A stretch of DNA of 64,000 nucleotides from Morella rubra (GCA_003952965.2 CM025850.1:35115170-35179169); one strand, 5' to 3'; shown: positions 1 through 13,017, numbered from the stretch's first letter. Numbers and translations: made by a program. The notes: generated by a model from the letters alone, not told the origin.

Positions 1-3000
1 CAAGCGGTGATTCATTATGGGTGCAAATAGTTAACTGTTTGTTGGTTAGGTTCAGGTTCGTACAGATTGTTGGAGGATAAGTGACTAGTTAACTTGTTTT
101 TACATTATTTTTGTAAGAAAAGATATATAGGAGGGTACTTTTATTTGTTTCTTTAAAATATTGTGGATGATTGTTGGGTAAGGTAAGGTTTCTGTGGTAA
201 AAATGTCGGGCACGACTCTTTTTTTTTTTCTGCATTAGATAATAGCTATTATTTAATTAATTGTGTTAGTGGTATTCCCTTTTGTGCTTTGATTTGTGTA
301 TTAAATCTGTCAAGATGATTTGGTGGGAGGATTTGTGTGCTCGAATTGCTATAAATCATTTATAGTTTTATATTTAATCTAGAGATATATAGACGATAAA
401 AGTAAGACAGGGAAGGGTTGAAAGCTTGTTAGACGGGCTTTGAGGGCTTTGTGTTACAATAATCAATGTTGCACATTTGTGTGGGTTGTCCAGAGTCTCC
501 TTCCGTTAGAGCTAATTCATATTAGTGGTAATTTAATAGAATGTAATATTGTAAAATATATGAAACAATATTATTTCTTTCCATTAATGAGAATTCAATA
601 TATACCTGGGTTATTAGTATATATTTTTACATACTTAAACGACACTGTATGATTGGAAAGGATAATATTATGTTTTTATTTTTTTCTGGGGAGTTTAGTG
701 GTGTTTTTTTTTATTGAAATCTTTTGTTTTTTGTCTTTAAGTGATAAATTTAGTAATATTTCTATTGATGAAAATGTGTCTGCAAATTTGTAGTTTTTTT
801 GATTAATTAGTTTTATTAAATTGTGAGTAAAAGAATTTTCGTCTATTTGCGTCCGAAGTATGTGGAATTCATATTTTGCTGAGTATAGGTTTAAGTTGCT
901 GGGATGATTCATTTTGTTCTATATATTGATATTGGTTGTCTTGGAGAGGTTTCTTATTTGATCTGGACCAGTTGTGTTTTAATATTTTTGTCTTTTTTTG
1001 CGTTTCTCTGTCTTACTTACGTTTCTGTTATGGATCTTTGGGTTGTTATTACGGCACTTTGGAATTTTTGTATGGTATTGTATTTGACAGTATGATTTCG
1101 TTTGTTGGGAGTTAATTCAGGGCTTTGATATTTTGTTGCTGGTTTGGGTTTTGTAGATTTGTTATTTATTGGTTGGTGGTCGCTAAGTTCTGTTGGTAAT
1201 ACTATTTCATTGCGTCAGTATTTGATTTTGATGTTTTTTTTTTGTGTGATGGGGTGGTTGGGGTTTTTTTTGTGTTTAATAGTTGTAATGTTTTAGTTTC
1301 TTTATTTGGGTTGTTTTAGGTTTTTAGATGTATTGAATGAAGTATTTTAGGAGTGAAGATTTTAGGTTGATTGAGTATTATTTTAGGGTATGATGTATGT
1401 TTTAGTGATGGTGGTTGATATGTTAGTTTTTTTGGGTTATATATGGTTATAAAGAATATTGGTTAATTTTTAAAATAAGAAGAAAAATTTGTGTGTAATT
1501 TACTGGGTTATTATATTTGTTTGGTCTTTTTTTAATTTTTTTATTAGGGAATATTAGTATGTTGATTTATGATTGGGAAAGTGATTTATTCATATTTATT
1601 GATTAGTTAGCTCTAGTTTATGCATATAAGTAGATAAATTAAATTGAGAATGGAGACAATAGATAAAACAAGTGATAAAAGGTAGAGAGTTATTAATGTG
1701 GGGGTCAGTTTATGAGAGTTTAGGGATTCATGCAAGCTTCGAGGGTGTCTACATTGTCGATCGGTAGATACAAAGTTTATATGAACATCATTGTGTTTTC
1801 TGTGGTTATAGTTGAGGTTTGGGTTGGTTTATCAAATACTCAATTGATGTAGCTGTATTAGATGTAAGGATCATTGTTATCAAAGGGGCTGGTAGCAGAT
1901 TGGAGGGTTTTGGTATCTCTAATTATTGCTAGACTATTTTTTCGATCACAATCTATTTTGGTTTTCATGGTTTTTCAATGCGATGTTGAACACTCAATTT
2001 CTTTTTTTGGATGTCTCGTTTTTTATAAAATACTCTCTATTCTTGTGTACGCTTATTGTGATGTCTTGCTTATTTCAGGACGTATATGAATATAGATAAA
2101 ATAAATTACCAGTTTTCCTTTAGTAAGGACTATTCCATGCTCAAAGAATAGGATTATTTTTTTCTTTGTTGCTATATTTCTTGACTTTTATGCCTAATTT
2201 CATTTCTTTAATACCTGTCCTATCTTTTCTTGTATGTTAAAATTAATATTGGAACTCAAGTTCTTAAAAAGATCTACGTCATGTCTAATGGGTAGTCTCT
2301 AAGCAGCTTACTTAAATATATTATCAGTCTTAGAGATATAATGACAGTCAATCGGAAGTTTTATTTTTAGGTGCAGGTGGCGGGTCGTTCGTTGTTGATC
2401 TTTGGTTGTTTTTTTCTTTTTTGTTTTCTGTTGTTTTGCATTTCTTTAATTGTCTTTGCTGCATTTGTATTAATTTAAGCTAAAAACGACGGATTGGGGA
2501 AGTAGTGTTTATTTCTACTTGTGGGTTATATCTGAGAAAAATGTGGGGATTGGAATGGCTTTTTGCTGAGTGGACACATTTTGTGGCTACTCAGTGTACA
2601 GATTTGTCTTAATGTGATTTTATCATAATTATGATAATGTATATTTCAGTTGTACACTCTTCTTTTTTTTTACACAAAATTGTGGTCAAAACTATCTCGG
2701 GGAATCCTCATTCTAAGTGAGTTCTTTGATTGAAATTCTTTTCTCTAGATTTTTGTTGCCAATAAGATTGCGCCGACTGTTTAAGATTATGGATTTCGGG
2801 TAATGTCTGACTTACTATGGATTCATGTCAAATTGTCTTAGTATGAGTATGACCAGAAGTTGAGATGGATTCATGAAAAATGATTCGGTTCTAGGGGAGA
2901 AAAGTTGTCTACTGTACACTTATAGTGATTGTAGTGTTGGTCTTGTCGGTTAACTTTTTTTATGTCTTTATGAATGGAGCTGAATTGTTTAAAGATCATT

Positions 3001-3240
3001 AATCATTTTTAGCGTATGGCATGTAAGTGGATTACTGAATTAAGTTCCTATATGAAAAAGTTTGGTTGCGAATTGTGTTATGAAGTGAGTTTTTTCTATA
3101 GGGTATCGAGAGAGTCAAATGTTGATGTCGTCAATTTTGACTCTAACCAGTGACGTATCCACTCATTTTTTGTTCGTTATGGTGATTGTATTGGATTTGT
3201 GCCCTATATTAAGAAGAGAAAACTAGTAATGCAATTTTGC
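1..3240. other. G+T-skewed, C-depleted gene-free tract (copy 1 end)
   Basis: No gene, RNA or recognised repeat seen. Composition is strongly strand-asymmetric: my hand count of 1,141-1,380 gives A 42, C 8, G 65, T 125 in 240 bases. The skew fades between about 2.6 and 3.2 kb, and ordinary AT-rich sequence with balanced strands follows next to the PMT pseudogene. Open frames here are short, hydrophobic and without family signatures, as expected from T- and G-rich codons. Same sequence as 35,891-39,130. Confidence 0.8.
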
Positions 3241-3309
3241 CTTATCTAGAGGGCAAACTTGAGGAGTAGGTGCATGGAAATAAGATACATCTAAATCAGA
3301 GCATCTCAC

Positions 3310-3811
3310 CTTCTACCCTGGTAGAGGAGGAATCAGACAATTATAGTGTCTCTCAATTGGCTTTCTGATAGTGTTCCATCAGGGATAGATTCAGCTTCAT
3401 CCTTCTTTGGTACATGAGATTTCTATCTAGGCAAGGAATCAACTTCGAAAGTCAATCATCACAAACCTTCAATATGAAATTTAGCAACAAATAAATTTTT
3501 ATTAGTTTACTTTAGAAGTGTAGAACAAACTGTTATAATAATCGCAGTTTTGAAAAACTCACTCGAATGCTCTTGAGCATAATACCATCCTTTCCATCTT
3601 CACCTAATTTGAACGAAGATTCATCAACATTGTCATCTCCACCCACCCTAGTAAGAGGCACCGAATTTCGTAAAGATTTACTGCCATACTCCAAAGTCGA
3701 CGAACTATCTTTTCAAGAATAGACATACAGAAATGCACAAAACATCACTAAAACTAGTGTTGAACCAACCAAAATCTTCTTTTGGCTCCCATTGCCTTTT
3801 CCCCTAGTCAT
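3310..3811 (-). pseudogene. PMT-type methyltransferase pseudogene, exons 1-2 (copy 1)
   Basis: Minus-strand N-terminal part of a plant PMT protein (putative SAM-dependent methyltransferase, DUF248/PF03141; Golgi type II membrane proteins related to QUA2). Exon 1 is 3,563-3,811: it starts MTRGKGNGSQKKIL, then a hydrophobic anchor (about residues 14-32), then STLEYGSKSLR and an acidic stretch ending GEDGKDGIMLKSI, with a good donor gtgagt. Exon 2 is 3,310-3,466 after a tttgaag-type acceptor: VCDD, KLIPCLDRNLMYQRRMKLNL, SLMEHY, then NCLIPP in a shifted frame, ending at donor gtgaga. Damage: a TGA at codon 33, a TGA after VCDD, a frameshift near 3,375, and a TAG in the final GYK position. The catalytic domain that should follow at lower coordinates is not recognisable. 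Family assignment is from remembered motifs; no search was run. Confidence 0.82.
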
Positions 3812-4717
3812 TTTCACGTCGAAAGAACTACCACTTTCTACTATGCCCTCAACAGGCACAAACTCAAGATGACAACTTTATAATCCTATTAGTTGATTAT
3901 CAAGTGCCCAATGAAAAATTTCCACCAAAAGCACTCTCTATATGTTTTGCTTTAGAACTGCCGCAAATTTTTCGCCACCAAACAAGTCAAAATAAGTATG
4001 TTTGGTATTTTTTTTTATGTTATATTTCACAAAAATTGAGGCCAGTAATTAGATAACAATTTTTATTGAAGATTGAAATATTTTTTATATGAAAAAATTA
4101 TGTTTGGATTAAAGAAGGTTAGAAACACTTTGTGAATATCTAAGAGCTTATAGGCCTCTAACCCATATCTATGAAGAAACTATTGGATACCGTTGGAGTG
4201 ATAGCAAAACAAATGAAACTCAAATTCAAACAAAAGCAACTGACTCTTGAAATTAAATCAAACACCCAGATAAAAGAATGAAATCAAACAACTAGATAAA
4301 GAGAGAATCCACTAGAAAGATAAAAATATGGACATTTGCACTCTCATTCCATTTATGTTGAGGATTTTTAATTGTGATTCCCAGACATGTTAGCCAAATT
4401 AGTGCACAACTCAAGGAAGAAGACGAGATAGTGATTTTTTTTTTTTGTGGTCACTCTATGTCGTTTGCTAGCCATTCTTGAATTCAATCAGTCAAAAAGA
4501 TCACGTAAGCCTGGGCATGCGACTTTATGCAAATTCAGGTGTCATGAGGCTGGCAACAGATAAGCCAAGTGGCCCTATGTCAAGCACAAGGCAAATTAGA
4601 CATTGTGTCAAATACTGAATGAGATTGCAGACCACAAATGATGTGTTCTACATCCAATTAGTCTACTAAGGAAGTCCTCAGATAAATACAAAGCTTATAA
4701 TATGAGATTGGTAGATT
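3812..4717. other. Intergenic stretch upstream of the PMT pseudogene
   Basis: AT-rich sequence without a gene I can recognise. It would contain the 5' UTR and promoter of the minus-strand PMT pseudogene, but no clear promoter element was identified. The Copia element is inserted at its right edge. The same sequence lies at 39,702-40,607. Confidence 0.5.
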
Positions 4718-4722
4718 AGTGT

Positions 4723-5890
4723 TGTTAGATGTATGCCCTCAAAACCAATAATGACATTAGATGTCATATTCTTGAGCAATATTGTAGAAAAGTCAGGCCA
4801 ATGATTAATGAATCAGAGGCGGAGAGTATGACTTTTCGGATCCTTGTTGACTCACTTTGTTCTAGACTAGATACATGATAATGTACAAATAGGTCTACAC
4901 TTGTTGTGCCTCTATAAGATAGAATGATGGACTTCGTCATTGAGGTGGTGACTTAAACAACGAGTGGGTGCAATGTAAGAGTACATGCACTGAATCCGAT
5001 CAAATATGAATACCTTCTGGAAATGATCACTGATGTAGAGAATGGTATTCAACACAATTAGCTTATGTTGTCCTTAGACCTGAGAGAGTTATGCAGGTTT
5101 GCCTGTTGTGTGCTTGTGCTTTGACTGAATCATTTGGTGATGATCTTCGTAGATCAAATATTCCAGATAAGGTTGGGCCTTATGCATAGTAAGTGAATTT
5201 GTATAATTGCTCAATATGGAGTCCATCAATCTCTTGATGAGGCAGTATATTCATTATATCTGTATATTGTTGGACTCACATAAAATGCTGCGCAGTGAAT
5301 TTTTATGAAAAGTGTTTTCACGGGTTTTTACTTATTAATATATGAAGTAAATATTTGCGAAAATGATTTGGAAAGTTTTGGAAGTCCAACTAGGTATAGA
5401 CTGAGAATTAAGACTTATATGAGCTAGGGACTTAATCAGTGATATTATTCCAGCCCTATTAGCTCATGTGGAATATAATATGGTAGAAGGATAAATAAGC
5501 CTATAATTGTTAGCAAAAGGATTTTTCAAAAACAATCTCATTATCTCAGGGGTCAATTGTGATATGTTAATGAACATGATCACAATTTGTAGAAGCCTAT
5601 AAATTTGGATTACAGAATATAAGGGAGTTAATGAAAAAGAGTTTTTCATGATGATCCTACGGCTGAGATATGAGATCCCTAAAGATCCGACGCTATAGCA
5701 CAGTTGAGTTCTAAGCCAGCCATTATAAATAGCTCAGAAACTCATTTGAGAAAGTATGAATTCATTTTTCATGTGAGAATTTCTCTCTCTAAAATCTCTC
5801 TCAAAGCTGTGTGCATGGATCTGAAGGAGGCAGAACGCTTGGGCTGCTTTGATTCACTGATCCTTTCCACTGCTTCCTTGCGATCCAACA
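4723..5890 (+). repeat. 5' LTR of Copia element, copy 1
   Basis: Starts TGTTAGATGTATGCCC and ends CGATCCAACA. It is directly followed by AG and the primer-binding site. It aligns along most of its length with the 3' LTR at 11,552-12,812 and differs from it in length and at roughly 6% of compared positions. Counterpart in copy 2: 40,613-41,782. Confidence 0.93.
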
Positions 5891-5892
5891 AG

Positions 5893-5904
5893 TGGTATCA
5901 GAGC
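5893..5904 (+). other. Primer-binding site, Copia element copy 1
   Basis: TGGTATCAGAGC, the standard plant Copia primer-binding site complementary to the 3' end of initiator tRNA-Met, two bases after the 5' LTR. The same site in copy 2 is at 41,785-41,796. Confidence 0.95.
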
Positions 5905-6339
5905 GAGATCTTTGAAATCTCATAGTTCCAAGTTAGTATTCTCTCTCTACCTCATGTGTTCTTCATGATCCGTTGAATGGTTGTTGCGAATCTGTTAGTT
6001 GGAAAGTATTTCCGTACTTCTGATTCACTTTGCATGTGGGTTCCACGCGAAAGAGACAATTGAGCAATCTTACTTTGTCTCTTTGCTCGTGGGTTTTTTA
6101 CTCTTTTGAAGAGAGGAAAACATTTTTTTGCAAGAAAGAACCCGCGGGCATGCTCTTGAGTTTCTTCACGAAGTCGGTTGATTTTTCTTTGCGATTTGAT
6201 AAGATCTGTTAGATTAGGCTATAGATCTTGTGATTTCTTTGAAAAAGAATTGGATTCGGGATATTTTGATCGAGTTTTCTTGGTTGAAAAATTGTTTTTC
6301 CGATTGGTATGAATCGCAAGGGGAGAGAGAGAGAGGTTT

Positions 6340-6940
6340 CTCTCAAATTTGGCCACCACTAGTTGCCAGTGGTGGCTCAGAAGGCCGGGGACCACGGCTG
6401 GTGGTCCTAGGCAGCCCTAGAAGCGGCACCGCGTGGCCTGGTGGCCAGCGGTGGCCGCTGCCGTCATGTACCTCTACATGGATGCACGCAGGTAAAGGCC
6501 TTTTAGGCCTCCCTACCACCTCCCACGACCACCTCAGGCCGTTGGGTGGCCGGCGCCTCATCGGCCTGGGGGTGGCAGGGCGCAACCCCTGCCCTTGGGG
6601 GCCAAACGGCGCCCAGGGCATGAGATGCCCTGGGTTGCGCATTTGGGCCTTGGTAGGGCAACAGTTGCCCTACCCAGCCTAAGGCCCAGCAGACTTAGCC
6701 CAAACGTAGGGCTAGGTCCAATTAAAAAAAAAAAAAAGGAGGGGGAGGGGGAGGGGCCATGGGCCGTTGGGCCACGGGTGTGCCAGCCCTTGGCCGAGCG
6801 ATCCGGGCCACAGCCACCCCGGTGGACCCGGTGGTCCAGGTCCCGGTTCCGGTCTAGGTACGGACCGCTACCTACACCGACCGGGTTGGACCCAGACCGG
6901 TGGGTCAATGGGTCAACCCGGTTTGACCGGATTAAAAAAA
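6340..6940 (+). other. GC-rich hairpin-filled leader of the Copia element (copy 1)
   Basis: A GC-rich block inside an otherwise AT-rich element, between the primer-binding site and gag. It contains perfect inverted repeats: CCCAGGGCAT (6,612-6,621) with its complement at 6,625-6,634 and a 3-base loop, and GGTAGGGCAAC (6,652-6,662) with its complement at 6,664-6,674 and a 1-base loop. There are several weaker palindromes (AAGGCCTTTTAGGCCT). Open frames exist on both strands but overlap and follow GC content; I do not read them as proteins. An RNA-structural leader (packaging, dimerisation or translation control) is an inference. The rest of the leader, to about 7.58 kb, is AT-rich and featureless. 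Confidence 0.7.
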
Positions 6941-9900
6941 GTAATTAATTAATTAATTTTTTTTTTTACAGATTTAATATAAGTGTTAAATGAGATTATT
7001 TTACAAGAAATTAAATCCCATGGCCTTCCATTGTTGTATTTGGGAATTTTATTTGATTGATGATTGGTTAAAACTAAAATAGTCACGACCAATTATTGAT
7101 TTTATAATTTGTCTCGTATACTTCTTGTGAAGATAAGTGAGCGTGTATGAGTGGTGGGGGTGTTGACTAAAATAGCAATGCCGACCCATTACAAAATTAC
7201 ATGTCATTTAGACGATGGTTGCACTTAACTAAATAAATACGTCCACTAAAATAGTGAAGATTGTGTTTATGTTGTGGCCAAAAGAAATATCAAGAATCAT
7301 GAAATTTGTATATGCACGATATACAACATGTGATGTGATCATGATAAGTAGATGCTACTTGCTTTTATAAGTTGTGTCATGATTACTAAAATAGGATTAT
7401 GTGCACATAAGTTGAAAGTTCTTGATACCCACTGCAAACACTGAATATAAATGTTATATTCTCCTTTTCGTTTGGTTGCTGTGATTCAGTGGGAGGTACC
7501 ATTAGCTATTAAAATCCCTATGCTAATGGATTTTTAATATACTTGTGAATTTTCTTTCTTATATTTGCAGATTCATAATGCCTAACCCATTATCTAGAAT
7601 CCTAGATGATAACAAACTGACTGGGCCAAACTTCCTTGATTGGAAGAGAAATCTTATGATAGTACTCACTGTGGATAAAATAGCTCATGTCCTCAGAGAG
7701 GAGACTCCTCAGCTTGCCTTAGCTGATGCTACTGAAGAACAAAGAGTTGTTTTTGAAAAGTGGCATAAGGCGGATGAATTAGCTCGTTGTTATATGTTGG
7801 CATCTATGTCCAACTTATTGCAAAAGCAATGCGAGGGCATAGCAACAGCTAAAGAGATACTTGTATATCTCCAGGAGCTATTCGGAGAGCAAAGTCGTTC
7901 TACACGCCAGCAAGTTATGAAGCTGCTGATGACCACCAAAATGGTGGAAGGTGCTCCAGTTTGGGAACATGTCCTGAAGATGATATCTTTCATCATAGAA
8001 CTGAGACACTAGGCGCAGAAATTGACGGCGAGACCAAGGTTGGAGCGGTATTGGTATCTCTACCTAAATCATTCAACCAGTTTGTATTAAATTATAATAT
8101 GAACAAGATGCTTGTGCCTTTGTCAGAACTGCTCAATATGTTGCAAGCAGCTGAAGAACTTATCAGAAAGGAGAAAAGTTCTCTGATGATAATGGACAAG
8201 TCAAAAGGCATCTCTGCCTCTGGAATCAAACCCAAAGGCAAGAAATTTAAGAAAAAGAAAAGGTCTCAGCCTAGCTCAAAGGCAAAGAAGGAGGACAAGA
8301 GTGAGCTAGATAAAAAGGCTAAGGGAAATTGTTTCCACTGCGGCAAACCAGGTCATTGGAAAAGGAATTGCCGCGTGTATCTTGCTTCTTTGAAGCAAAA
8401 GAAACCTGTTGAAGGTATGCTTGTCATTGAAATGAATTTAATAGATGGTCCATTAAATTCATGGTGTGTCGATTCAGGCACAATGTCTCATATCTGCAAT
8501 ATGTTGCAGGGGTTTAAAGAAACTCAGAGACTAGATGAAGGGGAAATTATCCTAAAGATGGGGACGACTGCAAGTGTTGCAGCGACCGCCATAGGAACTT
8601 TTCACCTAAGTCTACAACGAAACAAAGTTTTACTTTTGAAAGATTGTCTATACGTACCAGAATGTTGTAGAAACTTAATTTCTGTTTCAAAACTTGAATA
8701 TCTGGATATTCGCTTGTCTTTAATACTAAACTTGTTATTAAGTTTCAAAATTAGTTTCTTGCATTTGGTACTCTGATAGATGGTCTTTATATTTTGGACA
8801 ATGTTGTGGACTTTGTGAATAATATAGAGAATGATGCTGATACTAGTGTGAAAACTCTCAAAAGGAAGAGGGATGTCAATCCCACTTACTTGTGGCATCT
8901 AAGACTTGGTCATGCTAATCTGGATAGGATCAACAGATTAGTAAGGGATGGGCCGTTAGACCTTTTGAAGATTGAGCCATACCCACTTTGCGAGTCTTGC
9001 TTGCAAGGAAAGATGACCAAGAATCCTTTTAAAGGAAAAGGAACTAGAGCCACAGAGTTGTTAGAGTTGGTTCACACTAACGTATGTGGTCCTTTTAACC
9101 GTATAGCCAGAGGAGGGTTCTCATATTTCATCACTTTCATTGATGATTATTCCAGGTATGGTTATATATACCTGATGAAACACAAGTCTGAATCCTTTGA
9201 AAAGTTCAAAGAATTTCAGAGTGAAGTTAAGAATCAACTGGAAAGGAGTATTAAGATACTTTGATATGATAGAGGAGGCGAATATCTCTCAGGAGATTTT
9301 TAAACTCATCTTAGAGAGAAAGGCATCATATCTCAGTTGACTCCCCCTGCTATGCCACAACATAATGGTGTTGCAGAAAGAAGAAACCGAACACTATTAG
9401 AAATGGTTCAGTCAATAATGAGCATGTCACAATTACCTGTTTATTGGGGTTATGCCTTAGAGACAACTGTTTATATTCTAAACAGGATACCCACTAAGTC
9501 CGTTCCTAATACTCCATATGAGTTATGGACTGGCAAAAAGCCAAGTCTGAAACACTCGAGAGTATGGGGATGCCCAGCTCACGTCAAAAAGTTTGACGTG
9601 GGGAAGCTAGAGTCAAGAATTGAAAAATGTTTGTTTGTGGGTTACCCCAAAAAAGCAACTGATTATTACTTTTATAACCAAAAGGATCAAAAGGTAATTG
9701 TTAGTAGGAATGCGATATTCCTGGAAAATGAGTACAACTTAAGTGATGGGAAAAGCGAGATTGTTCTTGACGAACAATCAGCTGAACCAGAAACTATGGC
9801 AGATAAGATTAAGGAAAGGGATATAACTGAACCCACTGATGGGTCTGAAAAATTCAGAACACAAGAGCCTCGACGCTGTAAAAGAATTAGTGAACCTCCA

Positions 9901-11551
9901 GTCAGATATGGCATGATAAATGAGATTTATCAAATGCAATAGGAGGGGTTGGATGATGATCCATATACTTACCAAGAGGCTATTAGTGACAAAGATGCAA
10001 CACACTGGAAGATAGCAACGGAATCAAAAATGGACTCCATGTACTCCAATAAGGTCTGGACCCTTGTTGATCAACCAGAAGGCCTTAAGCCTATAGGTTG
10101 TAAATGAGTGTTCAAAAGAAAACGAGGATGTACTGGAGAGGTGGAGACCTTCAAAGGGAGACTGGTTGCGAAAGGTTATACTAAAAAATATGGTATTGAC
10201 TATGAGGAAACCTTTTCACTAGTAGTTATTATGAAGTCCATTAGAATCCTATTGTCAGTCGCCGCTCATTATGATTATGAGATTTGGCAGATAAATGTGA
10301 AAACCGCATTTTTGAATGGGTACATCCAAGAGGAGATTATTATGGAACAACCTGAAGGTTTCTCTTCTCTTGGACAAGAATCTAAAGTGTGCAAACTGAA
10401 CAAATCCATTTATGGACTAAAATAGGCATCACGTTGCTGGAACATCCATTTTGATGAGATGATCAAATCGTTTGGTTTCTCACAAAACATAGATGAATCT
10501 TGTGTTTACAAGAGGATTAGTGGGAGTTTAGTAATGTTCCTTATTCTTTATGTTGACGATATTCTACTCATGGGGAATGACATCGGTGCAATGTCATCAG
10601 TGAAAGTATGGTTAGCGAATTATTTTTCAATAAAAGACCTCGGGGAAGCATCCTACATTCTCGGGATCAAAGTGTTTAGAAACCGAGAAAAGAGGCTTTT
10701 AGGGCTTTCATAGGCCCACTACATTGACAAAATATTGGCACGATATAGCATGCAGGATGCCAAGAAAGGTTTTTTACCCTTTAGGCATAATATTCATCTC
10801 TCCAAGAAGATGTCTCATAAGACAGAGGAAGAGAGCGATAAGATGAGGAAGTTTCCTTATGCCTTTCTTGTAGGAAGCCTCATGTATGCAATGCTCTGTA
10901 CAAGGCCAGATATCAGTCATGCAGTTAGTGTTGTGAGTAGATATCAATCAGACCTAGGCCCTGAGCACTGGAAAGCAGTCAAGCATGTTCTCAAATACTG
11001 AGAAGAACCAAACACTATTGTCTAGTGTGTGGTGGAGAGGATATGCTAACTGTCCAGGGATACACATATTCAGATTTTCAATCAGATGTTAATGATAGAA
11101 GATCTACATTTGGATTTGTGTTTACATTGGGTAAAGGAGCAGTGAGTTGGAGAAGTTTTAAGCAGAACACAACTGCTGACTCCACCATTGAGGCAGAATA
11201 TGTTGCTGCCAGTGAAGCTGCAAAGGAAGCTGTGTGGATACAAAAATTCATACAAGAGCTTGAGGTTGTCCCTTCGATTGAGTCCCCGATCACCATTTAT
11301 TGTGATAACAATGGTGCTATAGCACAGGCGGTGGAACCTAGGGCTCATCAAAGGACAAAACACATAGAAAGAAGATTTCATCTTATTCGTGACATTGTGA
11401 GTTGGGGTGATGTAGTGATGGCTAAAATAGCATTAGCTGAGAACATCGCAAACCCGTTCACTAAACATGGACTCAGAAAGTGTTTGAGAAGCATTTAGAG
11501 TCTATGGGTGTCAAGTACATGTCTGATTGGTTCATAGTGCAAGTGGGAGAT

Positions 11552-12812
11552 TGTTAGATGTATGCCCTCAAAACCAATCATTTTGCACAATTATGAGATT
11601 ATTATTATTATTATTAATCTCTTGTATATTATTATGGGTACATGCAATGACATAAGAGTTCATATATATAATGACATTAGATGTCATATTGTTGAGCAAT
11701 ATTGTAGAAAAGTCAGGCCAATGATTAATGAATCGGAGGCGGGGAGTATGACTTTTCGGATCCTATTGACTCACTTTGTTCTAGACCGAGATACATGATA
11801 ATGTACAAATAGGTCTACACTTGTTGTGCCTCTATAAGATAGAATGATGGACTCCGTTATTGAGGTGATGACCTTAAGCAAACGAGTGGGTGCAATGTAA
11901 GAGTACATGCATTGAACCGGATCAAATATGAATACCTTTTGGAAATGATCACTAATGTAGAGAATGATATTCAACACAATTAGCTTATGTTGTCCTTAGA
12001 CCTGAGAGAGTTATGCAGGTTTGCCTGTTGTGTGCTTGTGCTTTGACTGAATCATTTGGTGATGATCTTCGTAGATCAAATATTCCAGATAAGGTTGGGC
12101 CTTGTGCATAGTAAGTGAATTTGTATAATTGCTTAATATGGAATCCATCAGTCTCTTGATGAGGCAGTATATTCATTATGTCTGTATATTGTTGGACTCA
12201 CATAAAACGCTGCGCAGCGAAATTTTATGAAAAGTGTTTTCATGGGTTTTACTTATTAATATATGAAGTAAATATTTGCGAAAATGATTTTGGAAAGTTT
12301 TGGAAGTCCAACTAGGTATAGACTGAGAATTAAGAATTATATGAGCTAGGGACTTAATCGGTGATATTATTCCAGTCCTATTAGCTCATGTGGAATATAG
12401 TATGGTGGAAGGATAAATAAGCATATAATTGTTAGCAAAAGGGATTTCACAAAAACAATCTCATTATCTCGGGGGTCAATTGTGATATGTTAATGGACAT
12501 GATCACAATTTGTAGAAGCCTATAAATTTTGATTACAGAATATAAGGGAGTTTAATGAAAAAGAGTTTTTCATAATGATCCTACGGTCGAGATATGAGAT
12601 CCCTAAAGATCCCACGCTATAGCACAGTTGAGTTCTGAGCCAGCCATTATAAATAGCTCAGAAACTCATTTGAGAAAGTATGAATTTATTTTTCACGTGA
12701 AAATTTCTCTCTAAAATCTCTCTCAAAGCTATGTGCGTGGATCTAAATGAGGCAGAACACTTGGGCTGCTTTGATTCAACAATCCTTTCCGCTACGACCT
12801 CGCGATCCAACA
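11552..12812 (+). repeat. 3' LTR of Copia element, copy 1
   Basis: Starts with the same TGTTAGATGTATGCCC directly after the polypurine tract (aagtgggaga, 11,541-11,550) and ends GATCCAACA at 12,812, followed by the target-site duplication AGTGT. Contains a short (ATT)n run near 11,600. Counterpart in copy 2: 47,444-48,703. Confidence 0.93.
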
Positions 12813-12858
12813 AGTGTGTCATCCAGTTCATTCATATATCCAAAATGAAATTCTTTTA

Positions 12859-13017
12859 CAGTGTGTTTGTTTGTATAATTTTATTAAAATTTTAATAAAA
12901 TTTTGTGTTGGTGTTAAAAAAGGGGTGGTATTGGAATTGGTGAATGAGTGATAAAAGTAGAAGTAAAATTTTGAAGTGTGTTTGTAAAAGTAAAATTTTA
13001 AGTTTAACAAACACTAT
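12859..13017. mobile_element. Possible small MITE with central palindrome (copy 1)
   Basis: About 160 AT-rich bases just right of the Copia element. The ends are loosely inverted (gtgtgtttgttt at the left, aacaaacacta at the right). A perfect 26-bp palindrome (12,877-12,902, 13-bp arms beginning AATTTTATTAAAA) lies near the left end, and taaaatttt repeats follow. No convincing target-site duplication, so the hAT-MITE reading is weak. Copy 2: about 48,750-48,908. Confidence 0.3.

Larger units (their letters stand above)
4723..12812 (+). mobile_element. Ty1/Copia LTR retrotransposon, broken (copy 1)
   Basis: Fossil Copia element of about 8.1 kb with two LTRs, flanked by the 5-bp target-site duplication AGTGT (4,718-4,722 and 12,813-12,817). 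The order of parts is Copia-type: a primer-binding site matching initiator tRNA-Met, a long leader, gag at about 7.58-8.4 kb with a CCHC knuckle (CFHCGKPGHWKRNC, 8,330-8,371), a protease motif (WCVDSG) near 8.46 kb, integrase at about 8.9-9.6 kb, reverse transcriptase at about 10.1-10.7 kb including YVDD, RNase H at about 11.0-11.5 kb, then a polypurine tract and the 3' LTR. The coding region is broken, with roughly half a dozen or more breaks. By hand, about 290 aligned LTR bases differ at about 6%, suggesting an insertion a few million years old under commonly used plant rates. Confidence 0.95.

Noticed and set aside
904-1095. Hydrophobic 63-codon open frame as a membrane protein
   Set aside because: T- and G-rich DNA always yields Leu/Phe/Val-rich frames; no start context or family likeness, and neighbouring frames look the same.
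6230-6948. Several overlapping open frames on both strands of the GC-rich block
   Set aside because: They overlap each other in different frames and arise from GC content in the Copia leader; no known gag or host motif.
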